Source: an uncultured Oscillospiraceae bacterium
Lineage (GTDB): Bacteria > Bacillota > Clostridia > Oscillospirales > Oscillospiraceae
NCBI GenBank assembly: GCA_949841465.1
Contig: CATKZW010000036.1
Coordinates: 1 to 32,336, forward strand
DNA: 32,336 bases
Direction: 5' to 3'
The position numbers were made by a program, and so were the translations under genes. Positions 1-7,588 of the stretch are shown in pieces. The number at the start of each line of letters is the position of its first letter. Position 1 is the first letter of the stretch. The notes under the pieces were generated by a model. The model was not told where the DNA came from, searched no databases, and saw only the letters and a program-made list of their open reading frames with translations.

Positions 1-78
1 GTGCAGAATGTGCCCCCGGTCTGTCCGCCGTGGATCCTCCAGCTCTGCCAACGCTGTCCTTAATTCTTTCACTTCCAT
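1..78 (-). CDS. partial N-terminus, possible ISAs1-type transposase
   Basis: Twenty-six codons read leftward off the window edge from an ATG at 78; the closing residues are LEDPRRTDRGHILH. A short helix followed by a DPR motif and a basic, His-containing stretch resembles the N-terminal DDE_Tnp_1-associated domain of ISAs1-family transposases, but too little is visible to be sure. The AGAGG at 80-84 abuts the ATG, so the in-frame GTG at 72 is better spaced and may be the true start. The neighbouring truncated HAD gene fits an insertion or deletion boundary nearby. It could equally be the start of an unrelated gene. Confidence 0.4.
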   Translation of the reverse strand, partial: MEVKELRTALAELEDPRRTDRGHILH

Positions 79-218
79 ACCTCTAGCTTACCATATCTCT
101 CGCTAATTTTAAATGCTGTTGCCCTGCCCTCTGCTGCCCAGCCCCTTGCGCCGGGGGATGTTTTCTGCTATCATTCGATATGGAATCAATTTCATCTATG
201 TGCAGACAGGAGGCCGCT

Positions 219-331
219 ATGGAACGCAAACTGATTTTTCTGGATATCGACGGGGCCCTTACCGAGCCGGGAAAAATGTGCCTCCCTCCTCCGGCGTGGC
301 CTTCGTGCTGACCCGGCTGTTCGGCTGTTAA
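219..331 (+). pseudogene. truncated, frameshifted HAD (Cof-type) phosphatase remnant
   Basis: A good AGGAGG (208-213) precedes ATG 219. The first frame encodes MERKLIFLDIDGALTEPGK, the N-terminus and motif I of Cof-like HAD phosphatases (consensus DxDGT, here DIDGA). It then leaves frame in a five-A run at about 273-277 and reaches a stop. In the neighbouring frame the sequence continues NVPPSSGVAFVLTRL and ends at TAA 329-331. One extra A would join the two frames. Only about 37 of the roughly 270 residues expected for the family remain, so the gene is a dead fragment with a frameshift and a 3' truncation. Bases 332-430 between this and the next gene show nothing I can name. Confidence 0.6.
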
Positions 332-430
332 GGACGCCGAGCCCTAGGAGGCCAGAAACCCGCCCGAACCCACCCTCCATCCAGTGCCGGCCCCTGTAAG
401 GCTTTGGATCAGGTTATCCAGGTAAAATAA

Positions 431-453
431 CAAAAAAACCCATCGCAGATGGG
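431..453. terminator. hairpin with A/T tract just before the amylosucrase RBS
   Basis: CCCATC-GCA-GATGGG (439-453) is preceded by seven A residues on the + strand. Read on the - strand it is a hairpin followed by TTTTTTT, a textbook intrinsic terminator shape. No - strand gene enters from the right, so it may instead act as a leader hairpin beside the AAAGAGGTG ribosome binding site of the + strand gene. Confidence 0.4.
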
Positions 454-469
454 GAAAGAGGTGCCATTC

Positions 470-2350
470 ATGACGAAGAAAGAAGAGACTTTATTCCAAA
501 CCCGGCTGGAGCGCCACTTGGACGAGCTGCGCTGGCTGTACATGGAGCTGTATGACAACGAAGCCATGTTCGACGAACTGTGCGGCGAGCTGCGGGTTTA
601 CGCGGAGGAGCGCTCCGCCGCCCTAAAGCGGCGGGACCTGGAGCGGGAGGCCGATCCCGAGTGGTACCGCTCCAACAACCTGATGGGCATGATGCTGTAC
701 ATCGACAACTTCGCCGGGGACCTGAACGGCGTGCGCAAAAAGCTGCCCTACATTGAGAAGATCGGGGTGAACCTAATCCACCTGATGCCCTTCCTGGACA
801 CCGTCCCCGGCCGCAGCGACGGCGGCTACGCCGTGGCTGATTTTCAGGCGGTGCGGCCCGACCTGGGCACCATGGACGATCTGGAGCAGCTCACCGCCGC
901 CTGCCACAAAAAGGGCGTCAACGTGTGCATGGACTTTGTCATGAACCACACCAGCCAGGACCACCAGTGGGCCAAACGGGCCCGGGCGGGGGACGGGGAG
1001 TACATGAGCCGCTACTTCTTCTTCGCCGACCCCTCCATCCCCCAGGAGTACGAGAAGACCGTGCCCCAGGTCTTCCCCACCACGGCCCCCGGCAACTTCA
1101 CCTGGCTCCCTGACTGCGGCCATTATGTCATGACCTCCTTCTACCCCTACCAGTGGGACCTGAACTACCGCAGCCCCCGTGTGTTCAACGAGATGATGTA
1201 CAATTTCCTGTTCCTGGCCAACAAGGGCATGGACATGATCCGCATTGACGCGGTGCCTTACATCTGGAAGGAGCTGGGCACCGACTGCCGCAACCTGCCC
1301 CAGGTCCACACCATCGTGCGCATGATGCGCATGATCGGCGAGATCGTCTGCCCCAGCGTCATCCTGCTGGGGGAGGTGGTGATGGAGCCCGTCAAAGTGG
1401 TGCCCTATTTCGGCACGGTGGAGAAGCCGGAGTGCCACCTGCTCTACAATGTCACCACCATGTGCACCACCTGGCACACCGCGGCCACCCGGGACACCCG
1501 GCTGCTGCGCCGCCAGCTGGACACGGTGAACGCCCTGCCCAAGCAGTACGTGTTCCTCAACTACCTGCGCTGCCACGACGACATCGGCTGGGGGCTGGAC
1601 TACGCCGCGCTGAGGCAGTGGGGCATCTCAGAGGTCCCCCACAAGAAATTCCTCAGCGACTGGTTCCAGGGCCATGTGGAGGGCAGCGTCAGCCGGGGGG
1701 AGCTGTACAACGCCGACCCCGCCAGCGGCGACGCCCGGCAGTGCGGCACCACCGCCTCCCTGTGCGGCATTGAGAAGGCGGGGTTCGAGGGGGACCAGGA
1801 AGCCATGGAACGGGCGGTGCGGTTTGATCTGACCCTCCACGCCATGATGTTCATGCAGACCGGCGTCCCTCTGCTGTACAGCGGGGACGAAATCGCCCAG
1901 ATCAATGACTACAGCTACAAGGCCGATCCCAACAAGGCGGAGGACAGCCGCTACCTCCACCGGGGAAAACTGAACTGGGAGCTGGCCGCGCACGCGGACG
2001 ACCCCTCCACCCCGGAAGGCCGGGTGTTCCAGGGGCTCAACGCCCTGGGCGCCCTGCGTAAAAACAACCCCGCCTTCAGCGCGGCGGCGGACGTGTGGAC
2101 ACTGGACACCGGGGACGACGGCCTGCTGGCCATCGGGCGGTATCTGGACGGGCAGAAAATCATCGGCGTATTCAATTTCACCGGGGAGGAGAAGTCCGTA
2201 ACCTTCCCCCATGATTCGGGAAAATTCACAGATTTAATCAGCGGAAAAAAATATATTCTGGAGGGGTTGCACATTCCCGCCTATGGGTGTTATTATATGG
2301 AGCAGAAGCAAAGCCGTGAAAGCGCCGAAGCCAAGCCCGCCGACGCCTGA
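470..2350 (+). CDS. amylosucrase-like GH13 glycosyl hydrolase
   Basis: Predicted cytosolic alpha-amylase-superfamily enzyme of the amylosucrase subgroup, which moves glucose from sucrose onto alpha-1,4-glucan and releases fructose. An N-terminal helical region (about 1-90) precedes the barrel. Barrel motifs are clear: DFVMNHTS, then nucleophile Asp260 in MIRIDAVPY, acid/base Glu302 in LLGEVV, and Asp370 in RCHDDIGWG. The HDDIGW form is typical of amylosucrases rather than maltases. A small beta domain closes the C-terminus (about 555-610). I chose ATG 470 over the in-frame ATG 449 because AAAGAGGTG at 455-463 is correctly spaced for it. It lies 52 bp before HPr and probably shares its transcript, linking sucrose or glucan use to the PTS. 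Sucrose hydrolase is an alternative activity. Confidence 0.85.
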   Translation: MTKKEETLFQTRLERHLDELRWLYMELYDNEAMFDELCGELRVYAEERSAALKRRDLEREADPEWYRSNNLMGMMLYIDNFAGDLNGVRKKLPYIEKIGVNLIHLMPFLDTVPGRSDGGYAVADFQAVRPDLGTMDDLEQLTAACHKKGVNVCMDFVMNHTSQDHQWAKRARAGDGEYMSRYFFFADPSIPQEYEKTVPQVFPTTAPGNFTWLPDCGHYVMTSFYPYQWDLNYRSPRVFNEMMYNFLFLANKGMDMIRIDAVPYIWKELGTDCRNLPQVHTIVRMMRMIGEIVCPSVILLGEVVMEPVKVVPYFGTVEKPECHLLYNVTTMCTTWHTAATRDTRLLRRQLDTVNALPKQYVFLNYLRCHDDIGWGLDYAALRQWGISEVPHKKFLSDWFQGHVEGSVSRGELYNADPASGDARQCGTTASLCGIEKAGFEGDQEAMERAVRFDLTLHAMMFMQTGVPLLYSGDEIAQINDYSYKADPNKAEDSRYLHRGKLNWELAAHADDPSTPEGRVFQGLNALGALRKNNPAFSAAADVWTLDTGDDGLLAIGRYLDGQKIIGVFNFTGEEKSVTFPHDSGKFTDLISGKKYILEGLHIPAYGCYYMEQKQSRESAEAKPADA

Positions 2351-2402
2351 GCCTGGAGCGGCCTCCCCCGGTCCGGCCATCAAAACGAAAGGAAGATCCA
2401 CC

Positions 2403-2663
2403 ATGAAGCAGTTCACCTACACCATTACCGACCCCGTAGGTATTCACGCCCGTCCCGCCGGCATGCTGGCCAAGGCCGCTAAGGCGGTGGACAGCACCGT
2501 CACCATCGCCAAGGCCGACGGCAAGTCCGCCGTGGCCACCAAGCTGATGGCGCTGATGGGCCTGGGCATCAAGCAGGGCGAGACCGTCACCGTCACCATC
2601 GAGGGCGGGAACGAGGACGCCAGCGCCGCCGCCATGGAGCAGTTCTTCAAGGATAACCTGTAA
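2403..2663 (+). CDS. ptsH: phosphocarrier protein HPr
   Basis: An 86-residue HPr, the general PTS phosphocarrier that takes phosphate from enzyme I on a histidine and hands it to EIIA domains. The active-site motif GIHARPAG carries His15 with Arg17. The start is ATG 2403, 7 bases after AAAGGAAG; a longer in-frame ATG at 2283 lies inside the upstream gene and is rejected. Aligned with Bacillus subtilis and Escherichia coli HPr through the GK...LM.L..LGI segment, the position of regulatory Ser46 is Lys47 (local sequence VATKLMALMGLGI). Phosphotransfer should be intact, but phosphorylation by HPr kinase, and hence classic HPr-Ser-P/CcpA catabolite repression through this protein, is unlikely. 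The gene is followed directly by enzyme I. Confidence 0.93.
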   Translation: MKQFTYTITDPVGIHARPAGMLAKAAKAVDSTVTIAKADGKSAVATKLMALMGLGIKQGETVTVTIEGGNEDASAAAMEQFFKDNL

Positions 2664-2668
2664 ACGCC

Positions 2669-2709
2669 GGTTGTGGGGGCGTCTGCCCGGCGGGCGGACG
2701 CCCCCAACC
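2669..2709 (+). other. long intercistronic hairpin between ptsH and ptsI
   Basis: Bases 2669-2687 pair with 2693-2709 (GGTT/AACC, GGGGG/CCCCC, CGTCTGCC/GGCGGACG) with a two-base bulge and a five-base loop. No T-run follows, so it is more likely an mRNA-stabilising or processing structure than a terminator. Confidence 0.6.
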
Positions 2710-2732
2710 ATATTGTATAGGAGGGGAACCAT

Positions 2733-4388
2733 ATGATTTTGATGCAGGGAAAAGGCGTCTCCAAGGGCGTAGTCAAGGGGCCCATCTATTTCTACCAGCG
2801 GGCTGAGGCGGCCGTGTCCACCGCCGCCGCCGCTGATATCGAGGAGGAGAAGCGCCGCCTGGAGGAGGCGAAGGCGAAATCCGCCGAACAGCTCAACGCC
2901 CTGGCCGACAAGGCCCGGGAGGAGGCCGGCGACGAGGCCGCCATGCTGTTTGAGACCCACGCCATGTTTATTGAGGACGAGGACTTCGTGGACTGCATGA
3001 ACGACGCGCTGGAGTCGGAGCACTGCGCGGCGGAGCGGGCTGTGGAGATGGCCGGGGAGCAGTTCGCCGCCATGCTGGCCGCCATGGACGATGCGTACAT
3101 GCAGGCCCGCGCCGCCGACATCAAGGACGTGGCCCGGCGCATTCTGAACAACCTGATGGGCGTGGCCGAGGGCGGCATCGACTCGGACGAGCCGGTGATC
3201 CTGGCCGCCGACGACCTGGCCCCCTCCGAGACCCTTCAGCTGGACAAGAGCAAGATCCTGGGCTTCATCACCCAGGGCGGCTCCGGCAACAGCCACACCG
3301 CCATCCTGGCCCGCACCATGGGCATACCCGCTATCTGCGGCCTGGGCGATTCCCTCAAGCAGGAGCTGAACGGCCGCACGGCCTACATAGACGGCGAGAC
3401 GGGCAAAGCAGCCATTGAGCCGGACGACATCACTCTGACGGCCTTCCAGGCCAAGCTGGAAAAGCAGCAGGAGATGAAGCTGCTGATGGAGACCATGAAG
3501 GGCCAGGAGGACGTGACCCTGGACGGCCGCCACATGATGGTCTACTGCAACATCGGCTCTCCGGAGGACGTGGCGGCGGTCCACGCCAACGACGGCCAGG
3601 GCATCGGCCTGTTCCGCTCCGAGTTCCTGTATCTGGCCGCCAGCGACTACCCCACCGAGGAGGAGCAGTTCAAGGCGTACCGGGAGGTGGCCGCCGCCAT
3701 GGACGGCAAGCGGGTGGTCATCCGCACCCTGGACATCGGCGCGGATAAGCAGGTGGACTATTTCCAGATGCAGAAGGAGGAAAACCCCGCCCTGGGCGTA
3801 CGGGCCATCCGCATCTGCCTGAACCGCCCCGAGGTGTTCCGCACCCAGCTGCGGGCGCTGTACCGGGCTTCCGCCTATGGCAAGATCGCCATCATGTTCC
3901 CCATGATCACCTCCGTGTGGGAGGTCCGGGAGTGCAAGCGGGCCTGTCAGAAGGTGATGGCCGAGCTGGACGCGGAGGGGATCCCCTACAATAAGGACAC
4001 CGAGATCGGCATCATGATCGAGACCCCCGCCTCCGTGCTGGTGGCGGAGGAGCTGGCAAAAGAGGTGGACTTCTTCTCTGTGGGCACCAATGACCTGACC
4101 CAGTACACCCTGGCCTGCGACCGTCAGGCCAACGACCTGGGCAAGTTCTTCGACCCCCACCACCCGGCGGTGCTGCGGGCGCTGAAGCTGGCCGCCGACG
4201 CCGCCCACAAGGCGGGCATCTGGATCGGCATCTGCGGCGAGCTGGGCGCGGACCTCACCCTGCTGGAGACCTTCCTGGCCATCGGCATCGACGAGCTGTC
4301 CGTGTCGCCCTCGGCGGTTCTGCCCCTCCGGGCGGAGATCCGCAAGTCTATCGCCAAGACCTGCACCCTGGAAAAGCTGGAGTGCTGA
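2733..4388 (+). CDS. ptsI: PTS enzyme I (phosphoenolpyruvate-protein phosphotransferase)
   Basis: Cytosolic enzyme that autophosphorylates from PEP and passes the phosphate to HPr. Length is 551 residues, close to the usual 570. The N-terminal HPr-binding helical region (about 30-140) is followed by the phosphohistidine motif GGSGNSHTAILAR with His188. The C-terminal PEP-binding barrel shows GLFRSEFLYL, IRTLDIGADK, NPALGVRAIR, IGIMIETPASV, FSVGTNDLTQY and the catalytic-Cys motif GICGELGAD. AGGAGGGG is 6 bases before the ATG; Met4 is a possible alternative start. It pairs with the upstream HPr; no sugar-specific EII genes lie in this window. A small hairpin (AAGAAGC/GCTTCTT, 4439-4456) follows the gene and may assist termination. 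Confidence 0.95.
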   Translation: MILMQGKGVSKGVVKGPIYFYQRAEAAVSTAAAADIEEEKRRLEEAKAKSAEQLNALADKAREEAGDEAAMLFETHAMFIEDEDFVDCMNDALESEHCAAERAVEMAGEQFAAMLAAMDDAYMQARAADIKDVARRILNNLMGVAEGGIDSDEPVILAADDLAPSETLQLDKSKILGFITQGGSGNSHTAILARTMGIPAICGLGDSLKQELNGRTAYIDGETGKAAIEPDDITLTAFQAKLEKQQEMKLLMETMKGQEDVTLDGRHMMVYCNIGSPEDVAAVHANDGQGIGLFRSEFLYLAASDYPTEEEQFKAYREVAAAMDGKRVVIRTLDIGADKQVDYFQMQKEENPALGVRAIRICLNRPEVFRTQLRALYRASAYGKIAIMFPMITSVWEVRECKRACQKVMAELDAEGIPYNKDTEIGIMIETPASVLVAEELAKEVDFFSVGTNDLTQYTLACDRQANDLGKFFDPHHPAVLRALKLAADAAHKAGIWIGICGELGADLTLLETFLAIGIDELSVSPSAVLPLRAEIRKSIAKTCTLEKLEC

Positions 4389-4475
4389 GGGATTGGCAGC
4401 AGTCCTGAACCAACCGGAAGCATATGCCGCAGAGTTGAAAAGAAGCCTTTGCTTCTTTCCAACTGCGGCGACTAT

Positions 4476-4510
4476 AAAAAGAGCCGCCCGGCTTTGTGGC
4501 TGGGCGGCTC
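4476..4510. terminator. bidirectional intrinsic terminator
   Basis: GAGCCGCCC (4481-4489) pairs with GGGCGGCTC (4502-4510). On the - strand the hairpin is followed by TTTTT, ending the gene at 4548-5078. On the + strand only TTCC follows, so termination of ptsI there is weaker. Confidence 0.8.
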
Positions 4511-4547
4511 TTCCTGTTCGCGGGGAATCGTCAGCACCGGGGCAGTA

Positions 4548-5078
4548 TTACCCCTGGGCAGGGGCGGCCTCCCCTCCGCCGGACGCTCCCGAGGGCTCCA
4601 CGGAGGCCGCTTCGCCGCCGCTCTCCTGTGCGGCGGCGCTGTTCGTGTCCTCATCGTCCAGGACGCTCTCGCAATCCTCCGGGTCCTTTTTCTCCTGCCG
4701 CATGGCCATGGCCAGCTTGTAGCCCGCCGGGTCGTTATCCATCAGGTACTTCAAATCCTCCGGCGGCACCCGGTTCCCCTTCATGATGGACGCGGCGATT
4801 TTCAGGCACTTCTCCTGCATATCCACCTGCTTGGCCAGCAGATCCAGCTCGCTCTTGCCTTCGGACTCCCGCCGGGCACGGCGCTCCGCCGCCTCCTGCA
4901 TCATCCGGTTCTGCTCTTCCAGGTAACGCAGCGCCTGCTGGGACAGGGTGCATCGGTCCGCAGCCTGCCGCTGGGGCTGGGCTCTTTGGGCAGAGGTATC
5001 GGCGGACTCCTCCTTTTTAGGCAGCGTCCTGCCCAGCTGTTCATTGCGGCGCATCTCCCGCGTGGTGCGCAGTTCCAT
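4548..5078 (-). CDS. uncharacterised charged, coiled-coil-prone protein
   Basis: A 176-residue protein that I do not recognise as a named family. The N-terminus (about 1-45) is basic and polar. A central helical section (about 55-150) is rich in Glu, Lys and Arg, with LSQQALRYLEEQNRMMQEA and a conserved-looking segment around CLKIAASIMKGNRVPPEDL...LMDNDPAGYKLAM. The tail is acidic and Ser/Ala/Gly-rich, probably disordered. No signal peptide or membrane segment is visible. ATG 5078 is preferred over ATG 5096 because AAAGGAG sits 8 bases ahead of it. It is a single-gene unit ended by the terminator at 4476-4510. Its pattern of soluble helical protein with a KxxxP-(D/E)-LKYL-like core recalls hypothetical proteins seen in Clostridia, function unknown. 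Confidence 0.7.
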   Translation of the reverse strand: MELRTTREMRRNEQLGRTLPKKEESADTSAQRAQPQRQAADRCTLSQQALRYLEEQNRMMQEAAERRARRESEGKSELDLLAKQVDMQEKCLKIAASIMKGNRVPPEDLKYLMDNDPAGYKLAMAMRQEKKDPEDCESVLDDEDTNSAAAQESGGEAASVEPSGASGGGEAAPAQG

Positions 5079-5239
5079 CTTGACCGCTCCTTTCATTCCT
5101 GTTACTCTACGGAATATATCGGAAGGTTTCGCCCTGTTGTTAAGGCCAGCGGCAGGCCGAAAAAATTTTTGCCGCCCTGTCAGGAAAACGCCCCCTCATT
5201 CGTATTGTCAGTGAAGGCGCCTTTGAAGGAGAGAGCTAC

Positions 5240-5734
5240 ATGAAACTAGATCAACAGGAAGCCGAGCGGCTGGTGCGGACCTACTCCGACCTGATCCTGC
5301 GGCTGAGCTACACCTACCTGAAGTCCACCCAGGACGGGGAGGACGTGTGCCAGACGGTGCTGCTCAAGCTGCTGACGGGGAACGAGGCGTTCGAAAGCCC
5401 CGAGCACGAAAAGGCCTGGGTCGTCCGCACCGCCATCAACGCCTGTAAGGACGAGCTGCGCGCCTTCCGGCGGAGGGCGGCGCCTCTGGACGGCGTGGCG
5501 GAGCCGGCGGCCCCGGAGCCGCCTCGGTCGGATGTGCTGGAGGCGGTGATGGCCCTCCCGGCCAAATACCGGGAGGCAATTTATCTCTTTTATTACGAAG
5601 AGTATTCGGTGAAGGAGATCAGCGGGCTAACCGGACGGAGCGAGGCGGCGGTGTCCGCCCATCTGAGCCGGGGGCGGAAAAAATTGCGGGCTATGTTAGG
5701 AGGAAGCGAATATGAACCAAATGGAGCGAAATGA
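5240..5734 (+). CDS. ECF-type sigma-70 factor
   Basis: A 164-residue extracytoplasmic-function sigma factor that directs RNA polymerase to stress or envelope promoters. Region 2 spans about residues 8-75 (YSDLILRLSYTYLKSTQDGEDVCQTVLLKLL...AWVVRTAINACKDELR). A short linker rich in Ala and Pro follows, then region 4 at about 105-155 (LPAKYREAIYLFYYEEYSVKEISGLTGRSEAAVSAHLSRGRKKLR), a clear helix-turn-helix. GAAGGAG lies about 9 bases upstream of ATG 5240. It overlaps the next gene by 23 bases, indicating translational coupling with its probable anti-sigma factor. Target genes are not visible here; autoregulation is usual for such pairs. Confidence 0.92.
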   Translation: MKLDQQEAERLVRTYSDLILRLSYTYLKSTQDGEDVCQTVLLKLLTGNEAFESPEHEKAWVVRTAINACKDELRAFRRRAAPLDGVAEPAAPEPPRSDVLEAVMALPAKYREAIYLFYYEEYSVKEISGLTGRSEAAVSAHLSRGRKKLRAMLGGSEYEPNGAK

Positions 5735-6563
5735 GCGGGAATACCAGCAGGCCATGGACGCCCTGCGGTTTTCCGGGGAGGCGAAAGCGCGCATGGCTGC
5801 AAGTCTCACCACAGAGCGGGAGGAGCGGCCTGTAAAGGCAAAACGCTTTCGCCCCCTGCGGACGGGATTGCTTGCGGCCTGCATGTGCCTGGCCCTGGTG
5901 GGGACGGCCTTTGCCGCTGTCTATCAGCTCACCGTCCAGATTAGCTCCGACGAGGAGCACGTGCGCTATATCGTATACGGCGAGGCCGTCAAGCATCCTC
6001 TGGAGGATTACAGCCCGGAGATGCAGGCGGACTATGCGGCCTTTGACCGGAGCAAGGGCGGCATCCTTCCCGGCAGGAAATTCGACGGCTGGGACGGTGC
6101 CAAGGCCTATCTGGGGGACAACATCCCCTGCGTTTGGCGGAATACGGACGATGTGGTGTGGGACGGCGAATACCGTGTGCAGATGATCCCGGATCTGACC
6201 TGGGACACCAACGATCTGCAATATGCGCATTTTTACAATAACGCACTGCTGGACTGCGGCATGAGCTGTGAAACCATGATTTATATCTATGGGCCCAGGC
6301 ATACCTACGATCAGCTTTACGGGATGGGTCAATTTCTCGGGGCAGAATACCGGCTGCTGGAGGACTACGCCATGGCCAACGGGTGCGTGGCTAAGATCAT
6401 CCTGGAAAGCGGCGCGGAGGATTGGCCCACACAGTACTCCATCGGCATTTTTATGAAAGAGGGTATGCTGTACAAGGTTTCCCTGTACGGCGGAGCTGCG
6501 GGCCAGTTCACGGATGAGGAGATGGTAACGCAGCTCTGCCAGGTCCTGGACAGCTTCTATTAA
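5712..6563 (+). CDS. single-pass membrane protein, probable anti-sigma partner
   Basis: A 283-residue protein beginning inside the sigma factor gene, with AGGAGGAAG (5699-5707) as its ribosome binding site. A charged cytoplasmic N-terminus of about 50 residues is followed by one hydrophobic segment (about 51-71, LLAACMCLALVGTAFAAVY) and a roughly 210-residue extracytoplasmic domain without a motif I can name. This layout and the overlap with an ECF sigma gene are typical of transmembrane anti-sigma factors, where the N-terminus holds the sigma factor and the outer domain senses a signal. I see no zinc-finger HxxxCxxC anti-sigma motif, so the assignment rests on topology and context. It is ended by the hairpin at 6573-6607. 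Confidence 0.75.
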   Translation: MNQMERNEREYQQAMDALRFSGEAKARMAASLTTEREERPVKAKRFRPLRTGLLAACMCLALVGTAFAAVYQLTVQISSDEEHVRYIVYGEAVKHPLEDYSPEMQADYAAFDRSKGGILPGRKFDGWDGAKAYLGDNIPCVWRNTDDVVWDGEYRVQMIPDLTWDTNDLQYAHFYNNALLDCGMSCETMIYIYGPRHTYDQLYGMGQFLGAEYRLLEDYAMANGCVAKIILESGAEDWPTQYSIGIFMKEGMLYKVSLYGGAAGQFTDEEMVTQLCQVLDSFY

Positions 6564-6572
6564 ATCCGTACA

Positions 6573-6607
6573 AAAAGCAGCCCTGTGCATAGTACAGGGC
6601 TGCTTTT
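6573..6607. terminator. bidirectional intrinsic terminator
   Basis: AAAAGCAGCCCTGT (6573-6586) pairs perfectly with ACAGGGCTGCTTTT (6594-6607) around a 7-base loop, with a T-run on each strand. It serves the + strand sigma/anti-sigma operon and the - strand birA, whose stop codon it overlaps. Confidence 0.92.
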
Positions 6608-7577
6608 ATATCATTTTCACCGTTCCGGAGGACACAATATGTGTTTTCCCGTCGTCCCCGGTCACCTGTAAAGCGAAATCGCCGTCCACCCCGGCGACCG
6701 TGCCGGTTTGGAGCGCCCCCTCCCCGTCGAAGCTGACCCGCCGCCCCAGGGTGACGCAGTGGGCGCGGTAGCGGTCCAGGTATTCCGGGCGCTTAGCCGG
6801 GAAGTCCCGGACCAGCCTGTCCAGCTCCTCCAGCAGGCACACGGCCAGGTGGTTGCGCTCCACCGGGTATCCCTCCCCCGCCAGTGAGGCGGCAATGCCC
6901 TCCAGCCCCAGGGCCCGGAAGGTCTCGCCGGTCTGGTTCATGTTCACCCCCATGCCGATGACCACGTAGTCCGGCTCCCCGCTCTCCGCCAGCAGGGTGA
7001 ACTCGGTGAGGATGCCGCACAGCTTTCTGCCGTTCAAATACAGGTCGTTGAGCCACTTGATGTCCACCGGCGCACCGCTGGCCCTTGCCGTACCCTCTTG
7101 GGCGGCCACCGCCACCCAGCCGGTGAGGGTGAGCAGGTCGGCCAGTCCCACATGGGGCCGGATGAGCACCGACAGATACAGCCCGTCCCCTTTGGGGGAC
7201 TGGAAGGACCGCCCATGGGTGCCCCTTCCGCCGCTCTGCTCCTCGGCCAGCAGGGCGGTGCCCGTGGGGAGGGACGCCGCCCGGTGCTTCAGCCATGTGT
7301 TGGTGGAGTCCACCAGCGGCTCCACCCGGACCTTCCTGGCAAACAGATTTCCTTCGCTCAGCCGCGCGGAAATGTAGGGCGCGGACAGCGCCGGAGGCGG
7401 CCCTGCCAGCCGGTAGCCCTTCCGGGTGGACGACTGGATGGGCCAGCCTGCCTGGCGGAGGGCCTCGATTTCCTTCCACACCGCCGCCCGGGTGACCCCC
7501 AGGGTGCGGCTCATCTCCTCGCCGGAGAGGTAGCCCTCAGTCCCGGCCAGCAGGGCGGCCACTTGATCCCGTTCCAC
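6606..7577 (-). CDS. birA: biotin-protein ligase / biotin repressor BirA
   Basis: Bifunctional protein that attaches biotin to carboxylase carrier domains and, through its N-terminal helix-turn-helix, can repress biotin genes. The winged-helix domain (about 1-60, LSGEEMSRTLGVTRAAVWKEIEALRQAGW) precedes the ligase domain with the biotinoyl-AMP loop motif GGRGTHGRSF, KWLNDLYLNGRKLCGIL and a C-terminal SH3-like domain. The reference motif is GRGRRGR, so Thr-His replaces two usual Arg residues. GTG 7577 is chosen because GAGGG lies 8 bases upstream; a TTG at 7592 overlapping the htrA stop (TTGA) is the alternative. It is the last gene of the response regulator, kinase, HtrA, BirA run and is translationally coupled to htrA. 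Confidence 0.92.
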   Translation of the reverse strand: MERDQVAALLAGTEGYLSGEEMSRTLGVTRAAVWKEIEALRQAGWPIQSSTRKGYRLAGPPPALSAPYISARLSEGNLFARKVRVEPLVDSTNTWLKHRAASLPTGTALLAEEQSGGRGTHGRSFQSPKGDGLYLSVLIRPHVGLADLLTLTGWVAVAAQEGTARASGAPVDIKWLNDLYLNGRKLCGILTEFTLLAESGEPDYVVIGMGVNMNQTGETFRALGLEGIAASLAGEGYPVERNHLAVCLLEELDRLVRDFPAKRPEYLDRYRAHCVTLGRRVSFDGEGALQTGTVAGVDGDFALQVTGDDGKTHIVSSGTVKMI

Positions 7578-7588
7578 GGCCGCCGCCC

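Noticed and set aside
2238-4208. 656-codon open frame on the - strand opposite ptsH/ptsI
   Set aside because: Low-complexity Gly/Leu/His/Val-rich translation with no domain, produced by GC-rich codon bias of the real + strand genes.
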